64,000 nucleotides of DNA from positions 5,416,501 to 5,480,500 of the forward strand of contig NC_085132.1 of NCBI RefSeq assembly GCF_030269925.1, given 5' to 3'. This document shows, one piece after another, positions 1 through 11,112 of this stretch (position 1 is its first letter; every line of letters begins with the position of its first letter). A program made the position numbers and the translations under genes. Origin of the DNA: Bombyx mori (lineage: Eukaryota; Arthropoda; Insecta; Lepidoptera; Bombycidae). The notes under the pieces are model-generated. The model did not search any database. It saw only the letters and a list, made by a program, of their open reading frames with translations, and was not told the origin of the DNA.

Positions 1-496
1 TTTTAAGCTTAAACAAATTGAAAATCACATTCAAATTGCTCAAATTCAAATTGCAAATTTTACTCATTGTGTGGATGAAAATCCACAAACAATTTTCACG
101 TATCTGGGGCAATTCACATTTTACATCACATTTTATGCAGATTCTTGTTAATTTTATCACACATCTTATCTTAAAGTGCGCGTTGTTTTTTATGTTGGAA
201 ACCTTGTTGAACAAACATAGAGTAGGTACCTACCTTGTACTTTTAAAAACATGTGACACGAATGAAATGTTAGATATCACCTGGCATAATGACTGAAAAA
301 TTTGACAGAATATTTTAATACATAGTTTGAGTCACATCGAAATCTTTAGGAACAAGTCAAACAATTACCTGCAACATCCCTGTAATCTTTTGTGTCAGTA
401 ATACACCTGACTAACATTACCTTTGTTCCGATACAGACCAGTAGAAACTAGATTGAAACTTATCAATGACAATTGGGGTAAAAAAGGTTTTTTTTG

Positions 497-745
497 CCCC
501 TACCTATGCTGATAGCCTTGAGAGGCTATATCAGCGGAACCTTAACTAGTCGGTGAGCTCACGGGGCTCAAACCTGACGACGTTGCTAACACGAACCCTA
601 GCAAGAGCCGTGCTTCGCAGAATCTACCACCGGATCGGAAACGCGACCCACTGACAAGATCCAGCGAGAAACTCAGTGGGCTGTGTCTAAGGGTTAATTT
701 ACTCGTCGAGCCCTTCATCGCAAGCGACGGGTTCGACTAGAACGA
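497..745 (-). mobile_element. Family C LINE 3' end (jockey-like), truncated
   Basis: A 5'-truncated copy of the repeat that contains the TCTCGCCGGATCTTCTCAG stretch and ends in GCCTCTCAAGGCTATCAG. The longer copy at 24095-24515 shows that this repeat is the 3' end of a LINE ORF2 plus its 3' UTR. Confidence 0.75.
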
Positions 746-1003
746 TGACCGGAAAAAAGGAATTTCGACAACGGTGCTTATAATAAGGTCCGCGAAGACC
801 ATAGACTTTAGACGTAGACATAGTTGCCTCATTGTTCGAATCAGAACGCATCATTTCAGAGGCATAAACCAGTAGAGTGGTTTTACCTACCCAAGCGAGC
901 TCACCGTATTCACTACCGACAGAAAACTGTGACTATTGAATGACTTTATAATTATTTTACTGTGTACGCACCTTTCGTTGCAGCTATAAAGATCATTTAA
1001 TAC

Positions 1004-1113
1004 TTTTTTTTTTCCTTGTAGGCAGACGAGCACACGGCCCACCGGTGAGTGGTTACCGTCGCCCATGGACTTCAGCAATGCCAGGGGCAGAGCCAAGCCG
1101 CTGCCTACCGCTA
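1004..1113 (-). mobile_element. Family A LINE 3' tail
   Basis: About 110 bp with the family A signature: on the minus strand it reads GGTAGGCAGCGGCTTGGCTC, then GGGCGACGGTAACCACTCACC, and ends with an A-rich tail. It lies just upstream of a sideroflexin exon, so an open reading frame fuses repeat and exon there; the splice acceptor at 1150-1151 separates them. Confidence 0.8.
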
Positions 1114-1151
1114 CTTTTAATAGTATTTCATTAATCTTCATACGTTCACAG

Positions 1152-3698
1152 AACATGAAACCGATCTACGCCCGTTTGGTTCCATTCGCGGCCGTCTGCG
1201 GAGCTAATTTCATCAATATTCCCATGATGAGGAGCAAGTACGTACACGAATCAATATTTCTTTAAGTTAGTTTGTCAGACAAATTTAGACAAACCTTAAT
1301 GTTTAACGTCACTTGCTACGGTGGCGCCACCCTAACTGATCATTTCTTCAATGGACTCTTTTTTCATACACGAGAAGTCTGTTCTTTATATCTACCCTCC
1401 TTAATATCTTGGAAATCGAATTTGGACAATGCAGTACAGTAGATGAGATTAGACCAATACATATTTTTTTTGTGTTAATTTTTCACTTGTCAGAATATTA
1501 TAATTCAAATTTAAGAATAGAATATTGTTTAATTCGCAACAAATTCAAATTTCGAATGTTCATTTGTAACGGTAGCCGTCTTAAAGAAAATCCGAAAAAC
1601 TTGAATCACGGTATCGACATGTTTTAATTAAGATAGTTTTCCTTATATCTGTGTGCTTAGTGCGAGTTTTATAACGTTCTCGATAGCGTAAAAGTTAACC
1701 CAATTTTGTATGCAGTTGGAACAGCGCCCCTAGCGGCAAACGTAGGCAAACGATCCCATTCCATACAAATATGAGCTAACTTTTACGTTATCGAGAACGT
1801 TAAAAAATCGGTTGTCTGTAAAGTCGGTTTACTGACGATAGTTGAACGTGAGAACGTCATAAGAAAATACTGATGGAATAGATAGATAGATATTTTGTAT
1901 GGACAATTGACACCACATTCACTTTTCACTGAACTTCATACTTGACGAAAACATGTAAATGTATTATTGTATAGCAGCTGTCCACGCGGATGCATCGCTC
2001 ACTCAAGTAGGAGAGAGACAGATGTCGAACGCTGCCGAACGCGGAGGCCAATTGTGCCTCTTTGTCGCTCGTTGCACGCTCTCGCTTGCACTTCAAGCCT
2101 TAAATGGAACGCCTCAGAGCGAGTTAACGCCGCATGAGTCATGTTTTTTCGTGCGTGCAGCCGGCTCCATCGAATTATAAGACGTTGTCACGTTAAAAAC
2201 TTGTACTAAGTACACTGCTGTCGAGCACTCGAAGCTACCGTTACATCCGTCGATGCTTTCAGTGAGATAGCGAACGGCACGCCGGTGTTCACGGCGGACG
2301 GCGAACGCGTCGGCGAGTCTAAGACCGCCGCGCGGAGCGGCATCGCTTTAGTCTGCATCTCTAGGGTACTCATGGCCGTACCGGGAATGAGTGAGTACAA
2401 ACATCACAACCTCTACTAAGACTTTTTAATTGTTTAAGACTTTTTGTTACCCTTGTAGGCAGAGGAGCATACGCCCCACCTGATGGTGAGCGGTTACCGT
2501 CGCCCACGGACTTCAGCAATGGCAGGGGCAGAGCCAAGACGCTGCCTACTGTTTTTTTAAAGAGCTTCGAATCAAGTTTGAAGTTGGATAGTTAGGTAAT
2601 AGGCGAAAGAGAATTGTGTAAACGCGCTGTGGTTGGACTCGACTCCTGCAATTCAACTCACCTCACTGTTACTAGCACTGTACAGATAAGTACCGCTCTG
2701 CCTACTTCTGTCGCGAAACAGTTATGGAACAGCCATTACACAATCTAAGAGTATGACCTCATGTCTCAAGGTCGTAGGAGTCGACCCAATTTTAGCAAAA
2801 AAACGTGACTCAGAACTTTCAATGGATTATTCGTCTGGAAATTAATTCTTAGACCAAGTTGCACATTCAAATCTCCAGCCTTGACGCCAATGATCACGAA
2901 CTACGCCACACGTCGCGGCATGTTCTGCCGCTGGCCCCTGCTGGTGGTGCCGTTCCAGCTGTCGCTGGTGGGGCTGTGCGTCACGTTCGCGACGCCGCTC
3001 TGCTGCGCCCTCTTCAGTCAGACCGCCGCCATAGCTGTCGACAGTCTCGAAGCCGATCTGAAGGTCAGTGGAAACTTCACTATGCCGTGTTACCTTTGCA
3101 AGAGGTAGTCGAAGTTTTGAAGTCGTCGTGGCCTAAAGGATAAGACTTCCGGTGCATTCGTGTTAAGCGATGCACCGGTGTTCGAATCCAGCCGGCGGGT
3201 ACCAATTTTTCTAATGAAATACGTATTCAACAAATGTTCACGATTGACTGCAACCGGTGAAGGAATAACATAGTGTAATAAATATCAAACCCACAAAATT
3301 GTAATTTCCGTAATTACTGGTGGTTGGACCTCCTGTGAGTCCGCGCGGGTAGTTACCACCACCCTGCCTATTTCTGCCGTGAAGCAGTAATGCGTTTTGG
3401 TTTGAAGGGCGGGGCAGCCGTTGTAACTATACTGAAATCTTAGAACTTATATATATCTCAAGGTGGGTGGCGCATTTACGTTGTAGATGTCTATGGGCTC
3501 CAGTAACCACTTAACACCAGGTGGGCTGTGAGCTCGTCCACCCATCTAAGCAATAACAAAAAAAGAGGATTTGATATATTATGTATTTTAGTAGACTACA
3601 ATTAGTGCCATATTTATTGGTTGTATTACGTTTTTCAGGAAATCGTAAAGAAGAAACACCCTCAAGTCAAGGAGTTGTATTACAATAAGGGACTCTAA
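1152..3698 (+). CDS. Sfxn: Sideroflexin (SFXN1/3-like), C-terminal four exons, 5'-incomplete
   Basis: Mitochondrial inner-membrane carrier; the vertebrate SFXN1/3 members import serine for one-carbon metabolism. Exons read here: 1152-1237, 2263-2390, 2879-3063 and 3639-3698 (TAA at 3696-3698). Junction phases are 2, 1 and 0 and all join in frame. Diagnostic pieces are LVPFAAVCGANFINIPMMRS, then GTPVFTADGERVGESKTAAR and SRVLMAVPGM, then FATPLCCALFSQ, and the family C-terminus ELYYNKGL. The visible part is about 153 residues, roughly the last half of a 320-residue protein. The first exon has a clean acceptor (ttcacag), so upstream exons must lie left of the window or be unrecognised in 1-1150. 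Introns carry a family A LINE tail (2449-2552) and a full SINE (3121-3560). Family identity is very secure; which paralogue is not. Confidence 0.93.
1651..1807. mobile_element. Foldback MITE, copy 1 (right arm shortened)
   Basis: Long near-perfect inverted arms around a short centre. The left arm begins GTGTGCTTAGTGCGAGTTTT and continues AACGTTCTCGATAGCG; the right arm has the complement, GTTATCGAGAACGTT. A second, more complete copy is at 18195-18363 with the same centre (GGAACAGCGCCCCTAGCGGC). Confidence 0.75.
2449..2552 (-). mobile_element. Family A LINE 3' tail
   Basis: Same signature as 1004-1113, with poly(T) and GTAGGCAGAGGAGCATACG at the left. Lies in the sideroflexin intron between exons 2263-2390 and 2879-3063. 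Confidence 0.8.
3121..3560 (+). mobile_element. Family B tRNA-derived SINE (Bm1-like), full length
   Basis: The head resembles a tRNA pol III promoter: A-box-like TGGCCTAAAGGATAAGA, then B-box-like GGTGTTCGAATCC, followed by GGCGGGTACCAATTTTTC. The body carries CTATTTCTGCCGTGAAGCAG and the end is GGTGGGCTGTGAGCTCGTCC, then ATCTAAGCAATAA with an A-rich tail. About 440 bp, inside the last sideroflexin intron. The name Bm1 is from memory of silkworm SINEs; family membership within this window is certain from more than a dozen copies. Confidence 0.85.
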
Positions 3699-6600
3699 AC
3701 CATAATGGGGCTTAAAATAAGTGACGTCATTTCATAATGTACCGAATAAGTTTGTCTCGATTAAAAAGACGACGAGATCAATTTTGTAGCGAAGAGCATT
3801 CATCTGGTGATTGGTTGTGATCCGCTGAAACTGTATAAATCTAGAGGTCTTGTACTTACGGGAAGTAGTTTTAGTGACATTTGTCGATGACCTTGAGCGA
3901 TGTTGAGCAATCACGGTGGTATACTCGCCTTCGTTGGTCCTAAAAACGTAAACCCTCTCACTGCTATTACTATGAATATTTGCTACCATATACTGTACGC
4001 GGATGTCGACTTGGAGCCACATTTTCCAAGAACAAACACTGCGGAGTAACATTCGCTTGGATAAAAGTTCAGAAATCTCTACTGATAGCTAGTTTTGATA
4101 GAGACAAATTTGAAACAGTTCTGTAATAATACGAGTATAAGCACCTATGAATAAGGTGGGGACGATTCGAACAAAAGAGAACCAAGCTCAGTTGTAGCTT
4201 ACAATCGGTGAAACTCAGCAATCTGGTTTAAGCACAATCAGAATGCTTTTAGTTTCATATGTATCACTGGCTAACTTTATTAATACGTTCGGGTTTGGCA
4301 CCGCCCCACGCATCCCATTTCGCCGTCTTGTTGTCAGATTGCGCGACCATTTACTATTATCGCTGACAATCATTTTTGCGATAAATAAGCTATAAATTCG
4401 TTTATCAGCAGTTTAGGGTTGTCAGCGAAAATAGCACCGCGAATCAATTCTAAAAATTCTGTGTCCTCAGAATCCTTGCCTATCCCTAGTTGAGCGAATC
4501 TGGGCTATGCTGATTACTTAAAGAACCTAAAATGTCGGTAATCTTCGACCATCCTTTATGAACCATTAAAACCGCTCAGTAGAACCAACCCCTTAGACGG
4601 GTAATGACTCAGCAAGCAAACAATTGCTAAACCCTTTTGACGTGTCCCTAAAAATTCAAATCAAGGTGACTACGTATGTAGACCCCTAAAATTGGTGGAA
4701 TTCTCATGAAATTGAAATAGGTGGTCTGCATAAAAGCTTTGTCTCAACAAGTCAAGAGCGATAATAATGAATTTTAGTAATTACAATTAAATGTATAATA
4801 TATTTCGCGAAATAGGCTGAACGCCCACATTCGCCATATTGTTTTTAGATTTGACATTAACCAATGAATGATAATGTTGAAAAATATATAAAAAATTATT
4901 AAGTGGACATGTTCCTTTCTTGTTTACATTAAATTTAATTTTGAGAAGAAACAATTTTAGCAAATACCGGTGCAAAAAGTTAGGGCGTAATGTGTTAGAA
5001 AGCGAGGTAATCTGGAAATATGACTGAAAAATTACATTTGACACAAAGCTTTAAATAAACTTTCTTAATAAACTTATTCGGTTCACAATACATCATGAAA
5101 TGGTAACATACCGTAATTTAGATTATTTTATTTGTTTTTGAAGCATTTAGTCGCATTTTACAAACATTCCTTTTTATTTGAATTTATTTTTGAATAATCT
5201 CCTCACTTTTCCTCTTTTTTGTATATAAGTTAAATTATAATTATGTTATATAAGCAAACAAAAATTTTTGTATATGTCATACATATTTCGAAAACCGCAT
5301 AGATTTTCTTTGGCGATAAGGTTTTTGAACTTTAACTTTTTTTACAACATTAGTAAGAATACTTTCTGCAATACTGTATTACCCTGTAGTAAATCTGTTA
5401 AGCAATAGGCACCAGGGTATATAATAAGGATTTTCGAAGTTTTTAATTGAAGTTATGCTCAATAAATGTGTGTATTCGGTTGTGATGATGTAAATTGATC
5501 TGAAAAATGGTTGTTTAAGCTAAATCAATAAATGTTATAAATTTCACATTTGGCAAGAACGAAGTTTCTCATTCCAAGATTTATTTTAGTATATATAGAT
5601 AAATAATCTATGTAAATCAAACCTTTCAAATTACGTTAACATTTTCTTGATTAGATTGTTTTGAAGAATGATGTATTAAAATATAATATGAGTGCTTGTT
5701 GCGTTATAGTTTTTTGTTTCTTTACCTAGTTATAAACAAAATGGCGGCACATTTGGAAGACAATAATTATTGTTCGTAATACTTTTTAATATAAATATGT
5801 TGTGCGTATATTTAGCTCGTAAAGCATTTAATGCTTCAGAATTAGTGCTGAAAACGTGGTATGAAATAAACTAGTTTCAAAGTTCATTTATGTTTTTTCT
5901 TTGTCCTGAGATGAAAACAAAAAACTAGTTTGAAAATAAAATATTTTATTAAATAAACGCCATTAAAGTAAAACTAGCTATTCGACCAAAGAATCGAAAG
6001 CCCTATTATGAGATTAACATAAAAAAACACAATGTTACAGTCAGTATAAATACAAATAATTAAACATATATTTTAATTGGCCAATATTTTGGAACATTTA
6101 TTTCAACGAAATGCGTAATTGAGATTGTAAAGTAAATTACTCATTTGTAAAAGTGTACAAATAATTAAAATAAATACATATATGTTTTGGGTGTGTGTGT
6201 GTGTGTGGGTGGTTATGGTAAAACTGAAATTGAAATATCTCTTCTTTTAACGTTCTAGTTTTACCGAATATTGAATTAAAAATATTTTATATACGTATCC
6301 AATTTCAAAACGTCGTAAATACCGCGAACAGATTTCAAGACGACTCAAGTCTTACAATCACAAGGATCTATTTGTCTTAGTTTATCAATATTGTGAATCT
6401 GGAATTTTCTTTTTATTTAGACCGGATGTTTCGTTAGTAAAAATCGATTCTGTTCAAATTCATGTATGTGTGGTTCCCCACATGGAAAATGAATGCTTTA
6501 TAGAATAGGGTTGTTCGTGCAAACTTATATTTATATAATTTTACCTATTGCCCGTAGAAGTATTCTATTTTAAAAGACTATAACGCACACATCCCTATCT

Positions 6601-6710
6601 ACTTTATTCGTAGGTCTTGGAGGGGCATGCATGCGGGCGAAGCGACAGAGACGTCGCCGGGAAACCACGACAGCGAAGCAACAAAAAAAAAAAAAAACAA
6701 AATGTGTGCA
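3699..6710. other. Gene-free AT-rich interval downstream of sideroflexin
   Basis: Only short open frames without codon bias or recognisable domains were seen. It presumably begins with the sideroflexin 3' UTR. A (TG)n microsatellite lies at about 6186-6208. No conserved gene was recognised on either strand. Confidence 0.5.
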
Positions 6711-6724
6711 ATTCACACGTGGTA

Positions 6725-7060
6725 GAAGTGAAACCTTCCAAAATTAAAATACAATTATCCTAAACGTCTTAAGTATATGTAAAATTTTGTCATTAGTAAA
6801 TAATTGTAAGGTAGCGCCATCTGTGAATTGATATTTTAATTTCACGTATAATCCTAAATTAACATTCACTACAAGAGCTTTCATACACACGTTAGTATTA
6901 AAAAATCTCACAGATGGCGCTGTATTAAATAGTATGTATATTTCTGTCTCATTCTTTGCTGGCTTCATCCTACACATTTTTGTATATGTGTCTCTTACCT
7001 GTCGTTTTTTCCGTTGCATCCGGTTTGAAATCACAACGATTCTAAAGAAGTTTTCACTTC
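6725..7060. mobile_element. Family F inverted-repeat element (MITE-like), copy 1
   Basis: Bounded by GAAGTGAAACCTTC (6725-6738) and its approximate reverse complement GAAGTTTTCACTTC (7047-7060). The same paired ends recur at 14255/15279 and 55647/55915. Inside is a 14-bp perfect inverted repeat, AGCGCCATCTGTGA (6813-6826) and TCACAGATGGCGCT (6908-6921). No coding capacity. Confidence 0.45.
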
Positions 7061-7090
7061 AAAAAAAACCACGAATTTTTCCAAAAAGCT

Positions 7091-7144
7091 GTCAGTCGAT
7101 ATAGCACCAATGAAATATATTTTATTGGTGCTATATCGTGCTGA
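7091..7144. repeat. Perfect 15-bp hairpin with 5-bp outer extension
   Basis: CGATATAGCACCAAT at 7097-7111 is the exact reverse complement of 7124-7138, with a 12-nt loop. GTCAG (7091-7095) and CTGAC (7140-7144) extend the stem after a short bulge. It lies 30 bp right of the family F element. Confidence 0.8.
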
Positions 7145-8446
7145 CATCGTTATACTTTATAAATTATACACCTTAAACTGGGATAGTTTTAATAATTCGT
7201 TATAAGACATAAGTACGTGTACATGAAATTGTTATTGTCATAAATTTTGTCTTTTTTTTATATATACATATTTAGTTTTCTTTGATTGTATGATAATTTC
7301 GAACAACAAAAAATACCGAATAAAATTACTGCCAATATTTACACGGTATTCAGTAATGAAAATTATCACTTTAGTATTTTCTTGATAATATTATAAATAT
7401 ATACATATATATATAAACTATTTACACATTTTCTTTTAATCGATAACTTTAGTACGCATTCATTCATTCATACATTTACATAAGTAACATTTGTATTGGA
7501 CTATATTATTATCTTAAATTTATTTTTACACTTCTATTTTAAATTACCATAAATTAAAAATATGATATAGTAGTACTTATCCGATGCCATTATATAAAAC
7601 ACATACATAGTTAAATAATGTAAAACCAATTCCGAAGTTCGAACTATTGTGTTTAAAAAAACTGTTAATCTCAGGTGTAACATTAAGTTCTTCCTCTACT
7701 TATTATGAAAATTTTGTAATTTGTAATAACTTAGTCATCCTAATCATGTTTTACTACACGTGTAACACTTAACCTGAATTATTTCAAATTGCGGTAAACT
7801 AAACCGAACTCAGCTGAACATAATTTCATTAAACGTGACGTCATTTGGGGCCAAATGTACGAAATAACCATAGACAAATACACAGCTTCAGTTGAATGGT
7901 GTCTTTATTTTCTGAGGTAAAAAATAACATTAGTATATTTTATTGTTGTTATTTAAATTAAAAAATTATCCGTTTTTAACAAATATAATGTTTCAATAAC
8001 TTTTCGGGTTGTTTTATTATTACTGTTCGTTTGCTGGTTGATTACACTTTTTCTAAATTGCAATTTGTATGAATCTCTAAATTTATTATCTGTTTCTTTA
8101 TATTTACTGCTCATTTAAAAATATATACATAACACAAACATTTCAATCAAAAAAGATTATAACTATTATATTTTAGGACTAAAATTCATTATGTACATAA
8201 CGTTACATGCGAATACACTTTAGTATTGCTTTACTTAAATTTTCTATATTTAAAGCCAATCACTCAACTAGTAATCGTTTTAAAAAATCAGATCGACCAA
8301 CGACAATTTTTCCCTGTCTATTTGCTGATAGCTTAAGGGGCTGTTCTAGCTAGATCAACGTCAGTACTTTTAAAACGTGTTTTACATATTTTCATTTTCT
8401 CTGGAACGCAATCGTGTATAATCTGTCGAGTTAAGTTAATACAAAT
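7145..8446. other. Gene-free AT-rich interval
   Basis: Very AT-rich DNA with short TA repeats (about 7395-7420). No coding pattern, splice-linked frames or RNA gene were recognised. Confidence 0.5.
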
Positions 8447-8500
8447 AGTAAATTTGACCTAAAGGTCTTAGTTACCAGGTCATAAAATTCCTTTAAAAAA
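8447..8500 (+). mobile_element. Family D retroposon, 3' fragment
   Basis: Only the last ~50 bp of family D: TTGACCTAAAGGTCTTAG, then CCAGGTCATAAAATTCCTTT and an A tail. Consistent with 5' truncation. Confidence 0.65.
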
Positions 8501-9112
8501 AACAAATAGTACATATGATTTAAAATTCCCGTTCGATTTCTTCAGTGATTTATTACCTTGAATTATAGGCTTAGTTCAGTCACTTTATTGAAGTCGTTTG
8601 AACGAGACAGCGACTGAAATGATTCTTAACGCGAAAAAATGAATAATTGCCTACAATTTCTTTTAAAGTTATTATATGTATGTATGAGTATGAGTATATA
8701 TATGAGTAGTCAAAGCCATGGACAAGCGATGTCAAATGGTTACCGGGGCACAACGTGAGTGCCACCATCGATCTTGAGTCAAGGTCAGTCCTTACACCGC
8801 ATTGCTTTGCAGCAGAAACGGGCTAGACAGGGGTACTCGCCCGTGTGGGCTCACACTACACCCTGCTACTATTGAACTTTAAAAAAAAAAGTAGGTAATG
8901 CATAAATTATTTACATGAATATTGTTCATTTTATATGAGTTATGAATATTGTTCACTTTATTCCTTAGTCTCAGGAACAATCACTTTACATCCTGATCAG
9001 AGCGCGAGAGTTTTTACTTAATATATTCTTCGCTTTTGTTATAAGGATTAAAACACGAATAAAGATTATTTCTTAAAAAAGACATTAAACTGATTTTCAT
9101 TTAGAATGCTTT
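8501..9112. other. Interval without recognised gene
   Basis: Short frames only. Around 8700-8880 there is a diverged repeat-like stretch ending in a run of A; I could not assign it. Confidence 0.4.
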
Positions 9113-9117
9113 ATGCC

Positions 9118-9305
9118 TTTGCTATATTTCTGCCGTGAAGCAGTAATGCCTTTTGGTTTGAAGGGTTGGGCAGCCATTGTACTAAAAAACGGACACTTAC
9201 AGCTCATGTCTGAAAGTGGGTTGCGGCATATACGTTGTCGATGTCTGTGGCTCCGGTTACCACTTTACAACAGGTGGGCCGTGAGCTCATCCACCCATCT
9301 TAGGA
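9118..9305 (+). mobile_element. Family B SINE, 5'-truncated
   Basis: Begins within TTTCTGCCGTGAAGCAGTAATG and runs to GTGAGCTCATCCACCCATCT; the tRNA-like head is missing. A 132-codon open frame across it is repeat-derived. Confidence 0.75.
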
Positions 9306-9820
9306 CTGACCGGAGAGGGAGCTGCATTGAGGGGGTTGCATTGAGTATTAAATGCGCAGCTAACCATCAGTTAACTTTCAGACCTCACTACGAACATGAC
9401 TTTTGGATCATATATCTCAATGAAAAGCATCTAGTTTCGAAATGGTTCAAACTAGTACACAATTCACTAGCGACTGCCTCTTCAATCGAAGCGCCGCATT
9501 TTACAATATAACACACTAGAGTAGAGTAGTAGTAGTAGTTTTTATTTTTCCAACTGAAAAGGCGAAGGTGCATATACCATACAGCCTAATATTTTATGTT
9601 CACTAGAGTAGATCGATCACACTCAACTGATAAGATGCAGCAAATTGTATGAATAACACAATTTCTTTTTCCTTAAACTAATCGCGCCACCTGTCGCACG
9701 TTGTTGGTACTATGACGGAAACTCGGAGCGCGAACTAAAACTATACAAGTTTCTTTACAATCGAACAGTTGACAAACGCATAGACGACAAACATAATTTG
9801 AGGGGGTGAAAAGTTATTTA

Positions 9821-10487
9821 GTTTAAGCGACATATTTTGCAACTTTACAGGAGAGTCATTTAAAGTTTAAAATTTCGATAAAAAAACTTCTTTAGCTATT
9901 TGAAAGGAGTATACTTCATTGAAGTTCTAAGCGCAAACCGTTAATACCAAATAAAATGCACCTAAACTTAGGCCAACCAGACGAGATAATAAACGTAAAC
10001 AAGCGGACCGTTACTGAGTTACATTGCGATAGCGAGGGATTATTATCTCTGTCCTTATCACTCGTACGCGCAGTTATGGCGTCAGTTGGTCGACAACAGC
10101 TGTCGTTGTGTGTTTCGTGGTACAGGAAAGCACTGACTACCGCAGTTGTCAACATTTGGTCCGCCATTTTGTGAACAAGTTCATTCCTGTTTGGATTGCG
10201 TTATCATGCGTGGATCATGTTATAAAAGTCGAGGACAATTTTTATAGCAATATTGACAACATGATTGATAATACAATAGATAGTTTTATCATAAACACAG
10301 CTGACTCGGACTCTTCCGACGAATCATCTTTGTCTAGTACAGATGACAGCGATTAAAATTCGAACTTTGTAATAATTTATTTAAATAAAAATGTTTTTTA
10401 CTCCTGAAACTTTGTTTACATTTTTTATCTCGTCTCGTTGGCCTTACTTTAGTAAAAATCGCGTATTAAGCGAAATATCGCTTAAAC
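9821..10487. mobile_element. Family E element with short inverted ends (possible pogo/Tigger-like MITE)
   Basis: The left end GTTTAAGCGACATATTTTGC (9821-9840) matches imperfectly the reverse complement of the right end (10470-10487, GTTTAAGCGATATTTCGC). The left ~120 bp is shared with 43523-43640. A + frame ending at about 10356 closes with an acidic Ser/Asp tail (SDSSDESSLSSTDDSD), which would suit the C-terminus of a decayed transposase. Class assignment is a guess from the end sequence. Confidence 0.35.
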
Positions 10488-10667
10488 CAAATATCATTTT
10501 ACCAGACGATATATATTTATCTATAAGTACATATAAAAGTCGATCTGTGTATGTATGTTTCCTATAGAAGCAGCTTCATCGATTACCATGAAATTTTCAG
10601 ATCTTCAGATTGGGCCACCGAGTTATCCTTTGGGGTCTGTGATCGGATGGTGGAAAGCAATTTTTTT

Positions 10668-11091
10668 TTTGCTCAGATGGGTGGACGAGCTCACAGCTCA
10701 CCTGGTGTTAAGCGGTTACTGGAGCCCATAGACATCTACGACGTAAATGCGCCACCAACCTTGAGGTATCAGTTTTAAGTATAGTTACAACGGTTGCCCC
10801 GCCCTTTAAACCAAAACGCATTACTGCTTCACGGCAGAAATAGGCGGGTGGTGGTACCTACCCGCGCGGACTCACAAGAGGTCCTACCACCAGGAATTAC
10901 GCAAATTATAATTTTGCAGGTTTGATTTTTATTACACGATGTTACTCCTTCAACGTGGAAATCAATCGTGAGCATTTGTCGAGTATGTATTTCATTAGAA
11001 AAATTGGTACCCGCCTGCGGGATTCGAACACCGGTGCATCGCTAGATACGAATGCACCGGATGTCTTATCTTTTAGGCCACGACGACTTCA
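10668..11091 (-). mobile_element. Family B SINE, full length
   Basis: Complete copy in reverse: tail and GGGTGGACGAGCTCACAGCTC at the left, tRNA-like A box (complement of TGGCCTAAAAGATAAGA) at the right. It ends only 22 bp from the stop codon of the zinc-finger gene (11113). Confidence 0.85.
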
Positions 11092-11112
11092 TACATATAT
11101 AGATAGATAACA

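Noticed and set aside
1065..1265. Frame starting MDFSNARGRAKPLP joined to the sideroflexin exon
   Set aside because: Its first part is the family A repeat. A splice acceptor at 1150-1151 starts the true exon, so the Met is not a gene start.
3121..3205. tRNA gene-like A and B boxes
   Set aside because: The tRNA-like head belongs to the SINE; there is no complete cloverleaf and the same sequence is repeated at many loci.
9113..9511. 132-codon open frame
   Set aside because: The first half is a truncated SINE and the rest shows no family resemblance or splice context.
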